A stretch of DNA of 64,000 nt from Rhipicephalus microplus. Its lineage: Eukaryota; Arthropoda; Arachnida; Ixodida; Ixodidae. A model generated the notes under the pieces. The model was not told the origin of the DNA, did not search any database, and saw only the letters and a program-made list of their open reading frames with translations. The DNA lies in contig NW_027464588.1 in assembly GCF_043290135.1 (NCBI RefSeq), positions 7,758,001 through 7,822,000 on the forward strand, written 5' to 3'. Shown in pieces: positions 1 to 11,410 of the stretch. The position numbers and the translations under genes are program-made. The first letter of the stretch is position 1. The number at the start of each line of letters is the position of its first letter.

Positions 1-1974
1 GTCATAGTTTAGAAGACAAACGAGTTTAAACTTTTGAACATAGGTTTGCCTACACAAACAGCTCAGACACGCTACATTGTTTGAAATGAAAATAGCTCGT
101 GAATGTAGTGGCTAGTTTTGTAGTCGTATAATTTTGTGAGTTACACGTCTTTAGTAAAGGCTTCAGATTAAATCAACATACTGTCAACAATCAACAACTT
201 TAGTCTGTGAGTCTGAGGAGAAACAACATCTACAACTGGCCAAACACACACACACACACACACACACACTGTATATTCTGCGTACAGCATGTGCTAAAAA
301 CACGACAATGAATGGTTTTAAGCCGTAGTGATTCTATTCATTCCAATGGCTGGAGAGCGTAACTGAAATACTGTGAAATGTTGGACCGCATGCTGAAATG
401 AACATTAACGTCCTGGAATGATTGATGATCAAATTTAGTTCTTTTCCACTTCAAATAACTCATTCTTAGCGAGATCATTGTGAAGATTTATGAGAGCTGT
501 ATAAATGTTACTGTCTATTTAGCTCTATTAAAAATGACATTCACACAAAGATATAAAATATTATCGCGCAGCCTTTCGTTCGGGTTTTAGTTCACTAGGT
601 CCTTTTATTTGAGCACATAAATAATTCAAAAGTAAATAATACAAAACTTTAGCAAGATTTTTTTTTAAACGGTCACGTTGAATGTACAAAAAAGTTGCAA
701 AAGCATAAACGAAGATATACGTGCTCACTAACGCGACACCATGGCGTTGTGCAAAAGTTAGGAATAGTATTTTTTTTGCAATGTGGCCACAGCGTTTTCC
801 TGGGTGTTTCCAGTTACCCATCGTCTGAAAGTTGAAGGTTGACAACGTGAAAAGCGCGAAGCACGAAAAGAGTAAGCAACGACAGGAAGTGTGATATATG
901 AGGGTAGGCGCACCGAATGGCGTCGCCAAAGAGTCATAGCGACAAGCGACCGCTCACTTGGCGTAGAAAGATTTTGTAGTCAGTGCAACGCCTTTGTCAG
1001 TCACTCGAAGGCGTGTTCAATTTTCTGCGTTATTTGTCACTGCGACGTTATGGCTAGACATGTTCTGCTTTCTTTACAGCATACGGGCGGTGAAAAACAG
1101 TGTTTTCTAACTGACAGTGCGAGAATCAGTGGCGTACACGGAAAACGTCCAAGTCATCCAAAATTTATTTCAAGCCCTTATTTCGAATAGAATAAATGTG
1201 TAACAGTGTCAGAACCACAGCACCATGCTGGTTTGATAATCGCGAGGTTTGAAACTGACTATGGGATGGTCCACTGCTGGTCGCTTCGCTCAGTAGACCT
1301 GCACTTATTGCGTTCAGTTTATTGCACCGTACGCCAAGCGTTACTGTTCAACCTCAGCCTATGAAGAATTGAAGCCCCCTTTTCTTAGAGAATGAAAAAA
1401 AAGAAAACGTTATGGACCTTTTTTCTACGGGGACGTCGACAGCAGATGTGTGCATGGCAATGAACCGGTGAAACGGGTGACGACGCGAGGGCTGGAAGAA
1501 CGGTTTGAACCGAAACTCGGTGTAGCAATTACTCGACTAACGTTTGCTTAAAACACGCAGTGACAGGGGAGGTGGGTAGAATTTTGTGTATGTTTTATCG
1601 CAGATAAGCGAGCAGAAAGAGTGTTTCCACTCAAGGTGTGGTTGGGCGTTGCGGGCCGTGGAGAGAGTGAGGTGAGAAGTTTGTTGCGAGCGGGCGGGGA
1701 GCCGGCAACGGCGGTAACGGTGGCGACCATGCTGTAGATAAGGTAGATAGGGACGTCAGCGTGCACCTGCGAGGGAAGCATCCGAGGAAAGCGTGACGTC
1801 AACGGAGAGCTGGGGCGTGACCTACTTGGCACAGCTCCAAAACCTGCGGCGAGGAAATTGCGTTGCGGCGCTTTCGCACAGAAGCTCATACGTGCGGTGC
1901 TACAGACGGGACTGCTTCGCAACTAAAAGAACAATCTTTCATCTGCTACAGCGGGAAAATGTTGTGCTTGACCC
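1..1974. other. Unassigned AT-rich flank
   Basis: No gene or repeat family is recognised here apart from the (AC)n run listed separately. Two short open frames (about 1548-1922 minus and 891-1190 plus) have low-complexity or unremarkable composition and no domain I know. The stretch 1420-1960 is more GC-rich than its surroundings and could be an old repeat, but I cannot name it. Confidence 0.5.
242..269. repeat. (AC)n microsatellite
   Basis: A run of about 13 uninterrupted CA/AC dinucleotides is seen directly. Confidence 0.95.
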
Positions 1975-2169
1975 GCCTCGGTGGTCTAGTGGATAAGGTA
2001 CTCGGCTGCTCACCCGTTGGTCATGGGATTCAATCCCGGCTGTGGCGGCTCCAGATTAGATTGAAGCGAGAAAAACAACCCAGGTGGTCGAAATTTCTGG
2101 GGCCCTCCGCTACTGGTCTCTTATAATCATATGGTGGTTTTGGGGTGTTAACCCCACGCATCAATAAAA
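1975..2169 (+). mobile_element. Ruka-type tRNA-derived SINE, internally deleted
   Basis: The tRNA-like head carries an A-box region (GGTGGTCTAGTGGATAAGG) and a B-box-like segment (GGGATTCAATCCC). The tail has the usual motifs CCCAGGTGGTCGAAATTTC, TATAATCATATGGTGGTTTTG and GTTAACCCCA. Compared with the full copies in this window it lacks most of the middle block, including the stretch with GTGCTCAGATTTGGGTGCACG. It ends in a short A-rich tail. SINEs of this type have a pol III promoter and no protein, and are moved by LINE machinery. Confidence 0.9.
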
Positions 2170-2522
2170 AATATTGCGCTACAGTTCACGCATCAAAGCT
2201 TGTAGGTCGCGAAAGCTGTAATATCTCTCTACGTTTCAGACTAATGTTTAGAATTGTCAAATAGAGAAAGTTATAGGATAAATGGTTCACAACCTTGTGG
2301 CATTTCTATCGGCCCTGTCGTAGTTTACTTATATGAAGAGACAATGATATTGTTTTAAAGGCGATGCTTTTTAATGCGAGGGTCATGAGTCTCCTGTATG
2401 TAGTAGCCGCCTCCAGTTTTAGTCCTTGGAATGTCCGTTGTATGGTGGTACTTGTATATTTCGTTTGAATATATCATGAAAAGGTGCGAGATGGTGGTAC
2501 TTGTGGTGTTCACTAGATGGAC
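2170..2522. other. Short unassigned spacer
   Basis: I see no gene or repeat here. The stretch becomes purine-rich towards the microsatellite that follows. Confidence 0.5.
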
Positions 2523-2750
2523 GAACAAACAGACAGACAGACAGACATACAGACAGATGGACATGTGGACAGGTGGACGGAAGAACCAACATTACATGCA
2601 TGTATGCATACATACATACATACATACATACATACATACATACATACATACATACGTACGTACATACATACATACATACATACATACATACATACATACA
2701 TACATACATACATACATACATACATACATACATACATACATACATACATA
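2523..2750. repeat. Compound microsatellite, left part: (ACAG)n then (CATA)n
   Basis: A short (ACAG)n block at about 2526-2580 is followed by about 144 bp of CATA units (2607-2750) with a few CGTA variants near 2655. The overlapping open frames on both strands here encode monotonous Tyr-Ile-His-Thr or Met-Tyr-Val-Cys repeats. They are products of the 4-bp period, not genes. The array resumes after the SINE at 2751-2990. Confidence 0.95.
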
Positions 2751-2990
2751 GCCCCGCCACAGTGGTCTAATGGCTAAGGTACTCGGCTGCTGACCCGCCG
2801 GTCGCGGGGTCGAACCCCGGCTGCGGCGGCGGCATTTCCGATGGAGGCGAAAATGTTGTAGGCCCGTGTGCTCAGATTCGGGTGCCCGTTAAAGATCCCC
2901 AGGTGGTCAAAATTTCCGCAGCCCTGCACAACGGCGTCTCTCATAATCATATGGTGGGTTTGGGACGTTAAACCCACATATCAATCAAAA
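2751..2990 (+). mobile_element. Ruka SINE inserted in the microsatellite
   Basis: This is a full-length copy. The tRNA-like head holds GGTCTAATGGCTAAGG and GGGGTCGAACCCC, followed by a CGGCGGC junction. The body has GCATTTCCGATGGAGGCGA, TGTGCTCAGATTCGGGTG and CCCAGGTGGTCAAAATTTCC. The tail has TCTCATAATCATATGG and ends ATCAATCAAAA. The left flank ends CATACATA and the right flank starts CATACATACG, so the SINE sits inside the (CATA)n array. The exact target duplication cannot be set because the array itself is repetitive. Confidence 0.93.
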
Positions 2991-3050
2991 CATACATACG
3001 TACGAGCGTAGAGATAGGCAGGCAGGCAAGCAGGCAAGCAGGCAGATGGA
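2991..3050. repeat. Compound microsatellite, right part: (CATA)n then (GGCA)n
   Basis: Two CATA units continue the interrupted array and are followed by AGGCAGGCAGGCAAGCAGGC-type repeats. With 2523-2750 this looks like a single compound locus split by the SINE. Confidence 0.85.
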
Positions 3051-6000
3051 CGCGGCCCGTGGATGGTTCACGGTATACCGATAAAACCCTCGCCGCTACA
3101 TCGCACTCATTGTCATTCACTCCTTGGATATGCTGGGATTTTTTTTGTGGCTGTACATTCCGCGGGATGATAGCTTTCATGTATCTTGCTAAGCGTGTTG
3201 TTCGAAATACAAATAGGTCGCGACGTCACTACCTGCACGCTCTAATACAAGCCGCCTCTTCGAACATGGCTCGTCATCTACCATTTGATTTTGGCCCGTG
3301 CGACGTGTTTTGTTTCCACAAACAGCTCTATCATCGCCTTGGAATTTAATGTAAACAACTGGTGTCACTTGAGAATGGGAATGTTTCCCTGTTGAGAGAG
3401 GCCGCAACTCGACAAGCTAATTCGTGTTTACGTGGAACTGGAATCATTTCTTCCGAGCTCTCTGTGAGAACACTGCGCTTGGCTTTCAATCGGGCAACAG
3501 GGACTTTCGACAGTGAACTTGTTGCAGTGAGCGATGGCCTCGAGCGTCTTCCTTCCTCTCAAAGACAACAACGAATAACGAGGTTCCATTCGATACGCGT
3601 GTTGCCTTCTATTCAAATAGCTTGTCTAAAGCAGGATGCCGGTGGCTGGCAGTGTGGCGTGCATTACTGTGGTATCACACACCTTTTTTTTAAACTAAAG
3701 GCGGCCGCAAAAGGTTCTGCCTTCGTGTGGTGTTCATTAGTGGCAGGAAAGCAATTGGCATTAGAAAAAAATAAAACTGTTTTTGTGTGTAGAAAAAAAT
3801 AGGAGGTGGGGGGAGTGGGGAATCGGGATGGAATAAGCGAAGAGAGTTTAGAAGCTGCATTTACTTGAAGTAGCCGAAACCTAAATGTCAAGGTTAAAAA
3901 TTGCCTAGAAGTGATAACAGTGAAAACGAGAGTTAGACCACGTTAAAGTGAAATAAAATTAAGAAGTTTCCATTCACTCAAGCCAAGACGTCTTGTTTTT
4001 GTTTGTTTTTATCATGACCAGCATGTTCGTTAATTTCTCTTCAAGAAGTAACAGTGTAAAAAAGAAAGCAATCTTAGGGAGCTGGAGTGGAAGCTAAAAG
4101 CTTTTGGGCTATGTTACACTTTTTATGTGTCTACGTTAAAACAACTTCCTAGATAGTATATATAGTGCAAATACCAATTCGTTACGCAATGGCATACTCT
4201 GTACTTTCACTGCAGCATTTCTACTCACTTGCTTACGAAAGAAAAAATGTCACAGTACTATCTAACTTTCGTACAAACGTAAAGATAGGAATATATATTT
4301 TATGCTTGTGGAACAAAGCTTGGGGTCATGAAAGGCGAGTTATATTTTTCCGACCATAACACCATGCAGCGAAAGCTAGCGAAAAATGCTCACGTACGTC
4401 ACGATGAGTCAGCAACCTAAATCCCTTCACTCTCCTTTTGGTCAACTGGAGGAACAACTTCAATAAAATTAGGACCCCTGGTGTTATGCCTGGAAGTCCC
4501 ACCAAATTAGCATTGCTTCAGTGAAGTATTCAAGCTGTATCGTCTGATGCAAGGGCACTCAATCATGGGGGCAGCCTTGTGTAATCCATGGCATCTTTTG
4601 TGCTGCACCTGACGAACAATCGGCAAAATCTCACACAACGTGTAGCGAGCCTCCTCACCCACGGGTCCCATTCCAGCCAGCAAACCGCGACGTTTCCTGA
4701 TTGGGGGCTTCGAACTACTGGCTGATGCAAGGTATCCTCAAAGGTTATAAAAGAACCGAGCTGCACGAAGGCGAGAGAGCGACTGAAGAAGTCCTGAGTC
4801 ATCGTGGGACCTCGGTGTGAGCCCAATGAGCTGTCGGCCACAGTGCCGTATAAGTAACGCGCCCGTTTATACTGTACTTAAATGTTGCCCTAATTCACCG
4901 TGGCCTTGTCCGCGGCGTCTATAAGCTCTGCGCACATACAGCCGCGACCTTATACACCCAATATCCGACACCAGTTACAGTACGTGAGGCAAATTGTAAA
5001 TATTTTTGTGTCAGCCTAAGGAAGAGTTCCATTACCCCATTTAGTGGGTGTTAGGCAAGTAGACTTTATGATATATTTTTTTTTCATTGGTACTGGCGCC
5101 CTTATATCGCAAGAGGGACTAAGCGGTCGAGGGAGTCTACGTTCTGTGCGCTGCCTCTGGCACAGCTTGTTACTTTGACCCGAAGTTTCACGACTTTCCG
5201 ACAGTTTCAGCTACGGTGAAAAAATTTCAACCTTCCTGTAATTATGACAACCGTTTTTGGCTTCGGACGAACGCTGAAAACAGTTTCCAGTTCCGACAAC
5301 TGTGCGCAGGCACTGATGCGAACGTGGCTCGTTTTAGTTTCCCGCAGAGAACCTCTGTCTCGGTGGGGTGGTGCATGTATCTGAGAAATATTGATCCGCC
5401 AGAGATGACAGGGCGATTTGGGACCTCAATGCGTTGATTACGCCAGTGCTGCAGAGCGCAGAACTTCATTAATTGATCTCGAAGTGAGCCACGGTACGCC
5501 CAGACAGAAAGTTTGTTCTACTAATATGTTCGCTATTCCGAAATTCGTTTGACTAAAAATATTTCCATATAATGCCTAAGAACCCAGCCGGGAATTTTCC
5601 ATGAGGTTGTTATCATACAATAATAATTAAAGCGTCGTTCATACAAGTGAATGCTTCTTGTAAGCCCTGAGGGTACCAATAAAAAAAAAAAAAAGTTCCC
5701 TGTATATCTTATTGTTCACTTTTCTTTCTTCAAATCAAGTGTGTTTGTGGTGGGGGGGGGGACGCTGCGATGAGCCTTCGCTCTCAGTTCAAGGGGAACA
5801 CTGCCCACGCCAATGCAATTAGTTCGCCTTACGAAGCGTAGTCGATAGCTGGACTAGTCGGTATTTCTCTGTATTAGTGAAAGCTGCGCAAACGACAGGA
5901 CCACAAGTGGACACTGCGAAAGCTTTGCAACTGGCAGGTTTATTAAAATAACAAAAATAAAAAGACAAAAAAGAAGTGTCCCAAACGAACTGCGCAATCA

Positions 6001-7539
6001 TCGCCACGTGCGAATTTCTTCAACTGAGCAAATAAAGAGAAAAAAGCAAAAAGCAACGATTGGTAAGCATTTGGATTGTTTGAACTCTCATAGCCACTAA
6101 CGAGGCATTACAACAACAACGAAAAGCGCAAAAGCCAAAGACCTTATGCTTCTTATGCCCTCAGCAGTATTCTTCGGAGGCGTGGTCACTGGCCGTTCAA
6201 GGCATTACGTCCGTCCAGAGTGCATGCCTACTGGTGCTGGTTCATCCGCTTTTGAGAAGGAAATGCCGCAGACATCTAAAGCTGTAACCGACCACAGACT
6301 TCACACGCTGCTGTTTCTTGAAGATTTCACGTAGCTTAGGCTCTCTTAGCCACCCACCATTCAAATATTAAGGCTTTAAGGGTGTTAATTACTGCCCACG
6401 TTTTTCTTTGAGTTACCATCACTTGCATTAGTATTTCGTGAGTCCCGTAAGTGTAAAGCCGTAACACGCGCGTAATGCTCACGAAGGCTACGCTGCTGGT
6501 ATTCGATTAAAAGCTTTTCGCTTTTTCTACAGAGCGTTTTAACTACATTTATATGAATTCTGATCCCCCTTCACCACTTTATCTATAACGGAACCTATGA
6601 ATCCATATTGATTCCCCCATCTAAACATTGTCGCTTTGAATGGTTTTCCCAATAGAGGTATGTCAACTTGCTTTCCTCACACAAAGGCTACACGTTTATC
6701 AGAAATCCTACACTCGTTTCGTCCTCATGTTTTATCGAACAAGAATCACAAGAGGGGACACTTATATGGGCGTAGATAATTGCGGCGGGCCTCTACCGGT
6801 GGCGTTTCCATTTAAGCCCGTTCTAAAGTGGTGCCTTTCCCATATCGGTCTCAATAGGAGGTCCTTTCAACTGCCTGAGTGCCGAGGGTCACTATTCGGG
6901 CATGGCTTGGGCTACGACCTAATGCTTTTGTTTTCAATAACTTCAAGTGCAGTTCAATCTCTTTCATCTGTGATATCGGCAGAATCTCGATATCCTTTTA
7001 CGCCTGGGGTTTGGTGGCACGTACAGTGTTTGTTGGCGAAAGCTCTTTAATTCGCCGTTGAGTTAAGGCGGCGGATTATTTAGCCACCTTTAAATAACCG
7101 CTAAATACTGCACGCGAAAACGCTCTTATCTTATTATATAATATCTTTGTCATGCATAACCATTTGGCCCCGAAGTACAAACTCATCCCAAGTTGTGGCA
7201 AGATAATGAGTCCCCTAGCCTATTGCATATGCCAATAGTCGGTATCAAGCAGTGAACGGATCTTCAAAACAAAGAACTAAAAACATTGAGAAAGTTTTGA
7301 AACAAAAATAAAAGTACTTCAATTGAAGAGACCAGTCAAGTTCTAAACACAGCAGAACAATTCATATACGACGCAGTTAGAACAAATAGGAGTGGGGTGG
7401 CGAGGTTTATCTAACTTGCTTTAATTTGGCTGCTTCCTTAGGCCGATGGCAGCATAATAAGTCACAGCTTTCCGGAAAGGCGAAGCAATGAACGCGGTAG
7501 CTACAAATTGAAAGGTCTCGTGCAGAATGTAAAGCAGAT
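3051..7539. other. Long unassigned AT-rich stretch
   Basis: I recognise no gene or mobile element. Several short open frames occur (the longest are about 3362-3802 plus, 146 aa, and 6640-7050 plus, 136 aa). Neither shows a motif, signal peptide or family resemblance, and both are of a length expected by chance. There are A-runs near 5680 and a G-run near 5750. Confidence 0.5.
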
Positions 7540-7900
7540 CAAAACATGCCCCGTGTTACTCACGCACAAATGACGCACAAAGCGTGCTCACAGGTACGAA
7601 AGCACGCGAATAAGCGTCTCATTTGTTACTTTGTTGTGTCGCAAAACCGCGCGCTTTTCGAAAATGGAGACTGCATTGATTGCAGTAGCCTTCATTCACC
7701 CGGTAAGCAAAGCAGAATTTTTACAGGTAAAGCCCGAGGCCAGCCAGCGCATACGGTCTACCCCTCCTCGCCGCCGCGAGATAAGGGCGCGTGAGGGAGC
7801 ACAGATCCGCTTTTCTAAGCCGGGCAAAGTGCGCGTTGGAGGTTAGAGCGGGCGCCGCCGCACGATGTGGCGACGCGCGCTCATTGCGCCATCTCTCTGG
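7540..7900. other. GC/CpG-rich patch next to a SINE
   Basis: Between about 7720 and 7900 the sequence is much richer in CG dinucleotides than its flanks (for example GCGGGCGCCGCCGC). No open frame looks like a protein. It may be the upstream part of a composite tick repeat that includes the SINE at 7990, or a small CpG island. I cannot decide which. Confidence 0.35.
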
Positions 7901-7989
7901 TAATGCCGAAAACACAGCCCCCCCCCCCTACTTCGGTATGCTCATGAGCAGCAGTAAGTGGTAGATATAAGTAGCTTGCCGTTAAAGCG

Positions 7990-8210
7990 ATGGAGGATGT
8001 GCTCCGGGGTGGCGAAGTGGTTAACGCCTCGCTCTCAGAACGTAGAGGTCCGACGTTCAATTCTGTGCGCCGCAGTGTGTTTTTCATAACTTTTTTCTTT
8101 CTTGCGTTTTTTATATATGGGTACGTATACATATACGGTGCGTGACGTCGACGCCCCTGCCGGCGGCAAAATCAAGCCGAGAGTGTCCATATAAATGCCA
8201 TCACAATAAA
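7990..8210 (+). mobile_element. Second tRNA-derived SINE family (Ser/Leu-like head)
   Basis: A tRNA-like head at about 7999-8075 has a good A box (GGTGGCGAAGTGGTTAACGC) and a weaker B box (GACGTTCAATTC). The A-box pattern with GTGGTTAA is typical of class II tRNAs such as Ser or Leu. The body continues through TGCGTGACGTCGACGCC to CCATATAAATGCC and an AATAAAA-type end near 8208. It is clearly distinct from Ruka. The family assignment is from pattern memory. Confidence 0.6.
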
Positions 8211-9825
8211 ATTGTTTTGGCTGCTTGGCTCCTCTAGGGCTGTTTCATTGTGATCCCCCGTTCCAATTTTTCGAAGTTATGATCCTCTGGTGACGTTGCT
8301 ATGGTGGTGTTCAAGTAAATTCTGCCAAACATTGCAGTCAAAACATGCTTCGAGATCCCAGAATTCCATTGTATGCACTTTCATTGCGCAGATAATTGAC
8401 TATAATTTAAAAGGATGGTACGGTGGCTGAAGCAGGCGTAAAGGTCAATAATAGTGATTAGAAAAATTATGTTAAACAACTCAATGTTTACAAACTACCA
8501 GTAAAGCAGTTACACACACGCGCAAAATGCGTTTGGATGCATGGCTACTACTTGGCGACAACTACTACAAGGGGCCTCGTTTTGCAGATCACCATTGCTG
8601 GACTCGGTTTTACACCACAGTTATAGTGAGCACGAATTCTAACCGCTCTGTATCCAGGATGAGCTGCACTCTCCGACATTAGAAGTAGGATATCTTACAT
8701 ATCAAATTAGCACTAAAACTTCGGCATATCCCACATGCAATGGCAAACAATGTAATGCGAAGCATGCGGAGGAAAGGTGACCGTAGCGTGATTTTTTTAT
8801 TGAGGTAACGATGGGACCCTAAGGATATGCACAAAAGTTTCACCCACAGCCACATGTTGAACAGTCACGGTAATTTTATAGTTTTAAATAACCAGTTGTT
8901 CACAGGTGTGAGATGATGCTAAGAACAAGATTGGCGTTATCAACGTCAGAAGCGGTATGGTGATGTGGTGTGCTTGTGTTTGCAAGCGTAGTAGTTCTAC
9001 ATAGTGCTATGTACACCGACTTCAGTGAATGGCGCCTGACTACAACTAACGCTAACCCAACACGGCACCTGTATGATAGGAGTACACATGTAAAGTTTAT
9101 AAACTTAGATAGTTAGTACCACGAACACAGTGGATGTTATACCAACATTACGCCTGCATTGAGTTTCTCTCCAAAGCAGTTTCAAAAGCTGGCGTCGTTC
9201 TATGGTAGAATACTTGAATTCCACGCAGAAGCTTGGGTTCGAATTTTGCTTTGACTGTTATAGTTATTCTTTGCATTCGTTGGCTCTACGGTGCCTTTGT
9301 AAGTTTTAATTCGAAAGCTTTGTAAGGCTAGGCAAAACGAAACCCTGTTCTCCATGAAAAACGCGAAACGTCTTTGTTGGCCGCTCAGTCACTTACGTGA
9401 TTCTTTACGTCACTCCCAAGTGCCGCGGCATTGTGAGGGCCATCAGGGACCTGCATAGTCAGCAACCTGGTCGCCTGAATAATATGCAGGCGATCCCCTT
9501 TCCGAGAGAACAGTTGTCAAACTAAACAACAGACGGGCCACTTTATATAGTTAACATGTGAACCAGCCTATGATGACATTAGAGGTACCATATTTCCTAC
9601 GGCTAACACAAACTTCCACTCAGAGGTGCGCGTATGCTCACGGCACTGCATCTTTTGAGAAGTATTATAGCACGTTTGTCCCTAATGCCTGCAGAAAAAA
9701 ATATCAAAACAGACAAAAAGTTGACCATCTCTCTAAGTGAGCAGAATTGGAACTACAGAAGTCAGGAACCACCTTAGTTCTTATACAGTTAAGACGTTGT
9801 AGAGCATAACGGCATCATATTCTTA
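8211..9825. other. Unassigned AT-rich stretch
   Basis: No gene, RNA or repeat recognised. Open frames are all short and featureless. Confidence 0.5.
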
Positions 9826-9829
9826 AACC

Positions 9830-10063
9830 TGTTAAGGCGTTTATTAACCGGCAACCAGCGATTATACGCTTTGGCGACAACCACGGCCAAGCACGGACTC
9901 CCAGCGCGAGTTGCGTCCTTGTTGGGTAGCCCGCTAGGAGGTACTCAAGAGTTCGACCCATTTTATAGTTCGCAGGACACCGCTCGCGCTGAGAGTACGT
10001 GCTTGGTCGTGACTGTCGCCAAAGCGTATGATCACTGGTTGCCGGCTTATAAACGCCTTAACA
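9830..10063 (+). mobile_element. Palindromic LTR-derived (fold-back) element
   Basis: The 234-bp element begins TGTTAAGGCG and ends CGCCTTAACA. It is flanked by a 4-bp direct repeat AACC (9826-9829 and 10064-10067). Its two 90-bp ends (9830-9919 and 9974-10063) are inverted copies with 78 of 90 positions matching by eye, around a 54-bp spacer. The right-hand part aligns by eye with the LTR of the Gypsy element at 20355-25640: same terminal TGTTAAG(A/G)CGTTTAT on the complementary strand, shared GCGACAGTCA, and shared ACTCTC..GC.CGAGCGG. The 4-bp target duplication is the same length as for that Gypsy. The best reading is a solo LTR of a related family whose 5' end was replaced by an inverted copy of its 3' end. 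A miniature inverted-repeat DNA transposon is the alternative. Confidence 0.65.
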
Positions 10064-10190
10064 AACCTAACGCTGGCAGACACAACGTGGTGCAAGTATG
10101 CTCGTGGCACACTATTCTCAGAAAAGAGATATGTTCAAGGCACGGTCGTACTTGATGCCAGTGAGAACGAATTCACGGCATATCTTAATC

Positions 10191-10560
10191 GTCATCATGA
10201 TCATCATCATCGTCATCATCATCATAATGATCATCGGCCTGACTGCGTCCACTGCAGGACAGAGGCCTCTCCATTTTTCCGCCAGTCAACTTGGTCCTGT
10301 GCTTGCTGCTGCCAATTTACACCCCCAAACTTCTTAATCTCATCTGCCCACCTAACCTTCTGTCTTCTCCTAACCCGCTTGCCTTCTTTAGGAATCTAGT
10401 TAGTTACCCTTATGACCAGCAGTTATTCTTTCTAAGTGCTACTTGTCCATTTCTTCATTTTGATTTCAACTATGATATCTTTAACCCCGGTTTGCTCCCT
10501 AATCCACTCTGCTTCCTTCTTGTCTCTTAAAGTTACACCAACATTTTTCCTCTCCATACC
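10191..10560 (-). mobile_element. 3' end of an RTE-type LINE
   Basis: Read on the minus strand, this segment closely parallels the end of the RTE-type LINE at 61066-61436. It shares GGTGGGCAGATGAGATTAAG, AAGTTTGGGGGT, the CTGCAGTGGACGCAGTCAGG region and a terminal (ATG)n/(ATC)n tail (plus strand 10191-10240). Only the C-terminal coding tail and the 3' end remain, which is the usual result of 5' truncation during insertion. The His/Ile-rich open frames on the plus strand are artefacts of the ATC repeat. Confidence 0.8.
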
Positions 10561-11007
10561 CTAAACAGCACGCAAGCAAAATATTAAGATTATGTGACTT
10601 TGGTGACCTTACAGCATAATTAGCTTTAGAAGTACCTTGGTCCGTTCATTCCGTGGAGTTACATCAAATTGCCAGTCAGAATTTATTATTTACACAGGTT
10701 TGCAATCATTTTAGGTACTCGACAAAAATCACGTTATTCAAATTACTTCAGATGAGCATTGTATCTTGAAAGTATTTTTTAGTTCTACCTGAACGTATTT
10801 CTGGGCTTGATTTTACCTAAATACATGTCTAGGCACACTGAACGTATTCTTCAATACAAAGAAAGAGATATAACTTTTATCTGCACCTGCCGAAAATGAC
10901 GGTAGAGGAGGCTCTGGCCTCTGCCGCCTTTCATCCCCTTAGCAGTCGGCCAGAATAAATTTGGACTCAGCGGTGTTCAGGGCGATTTCGGTGACATTAT
11001 GTTGTTC
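10561..11007. other. Unassigned AT-rich spacer
   Basis: No feature recognised. Confidence 0.5.
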
Positions 11008-11165
11008 TTCGGGAGGTGAAAATTTTTTAAGTCTGTGTCGTCAGATTTTAGAGCACGTTGAGGAACCACGGGTGGTTGAAATTTCCAGAGTTCTTAAAAA
11101 CAGCGTCTTTCATATTCATATAGTGGTTTTGGGACGTTCATATACACATATCTTCAAAATTTACG
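11008..11165 (+). mobile_element. Ruka SINE, 3' part only, diverged
   Basis: Starts near GGAGGTGAAAAT and runs through GCACGTTGAGGAACCACGG, GGTGGTTGAAATTTCC, TCTTTCATATTCATATAGTGG and TTTTGGGACGTTCA. The tRNA-like head is absent and there are many substitutions, so this is an old copy. Confidence 0.75.
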
Positions 11166-11410
11166 TTCTTCTTCGGCATCGCGGCTGCGTAACAAGGCCT
11201 CCCGGAATTTCAAGTTTCTGCTTGCATTGTTGTAGGAAGGACAGGTTACGAGAACGTGCACTATACTTGCATTGCTATAACAGTGCGCACATCTGGCATT
11301 AAACGATCTTTTGACCTCTTCTATCCCACACAATATCCCCCATGCAGCCCCTGCTGTGGAGCGAATTCCACGGTGTATCACCACACCGGAGAGTTTCACA
11401 ACCACCGGGC
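11166..11410 (-). pseudogene. LINE C-terminal scrap with a zinc-knuckle-like motif
   Basis: A minus-strand open frame contains the pattern C-A-H-C then HVLVTCPSY. This is like the C-terminal cysteine/histidine motif that follows reverse transcriptase or RNase H in I- and R1-type LINEs. There is no start, no upstream domain and no clear end. I infer an old 5'-truncated fragment. It lies tail-to-tail with another scrap on the plus strand. Confidence 0.4.

Noticed and set aside
2601..2750. CRISPR-like repeat array
   Set aside because: Units are 4 bp with no spacers, in an animal genome. It is a microsatellite.
2419..2777. Overlapping open frames on both strands encoding Tyr/Ile/His/Thr or Met/Tyr/Val/Cys repeats
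   Set aside because: They are translations of the (CATA)n microsatellite. A 4-bp period without stops is open in several frames.
3362..3802. 146-codon ORF as a host gene
   Set aside because: Featureless composition with a Lys-rich, low-complexity end, and no recognisable family.
6640..7050. 136-codon ORF as a host gene
   Set aside because: No motif, no homologue I know, no supporting splice or start context. Length is compatible with chance in 64 kb.
10028..10337. His-rich and Ile-rich frames
   Set aside because: They arise from the ATC trinucleotide tail of an RTE-type LINE read on the wrong strand.
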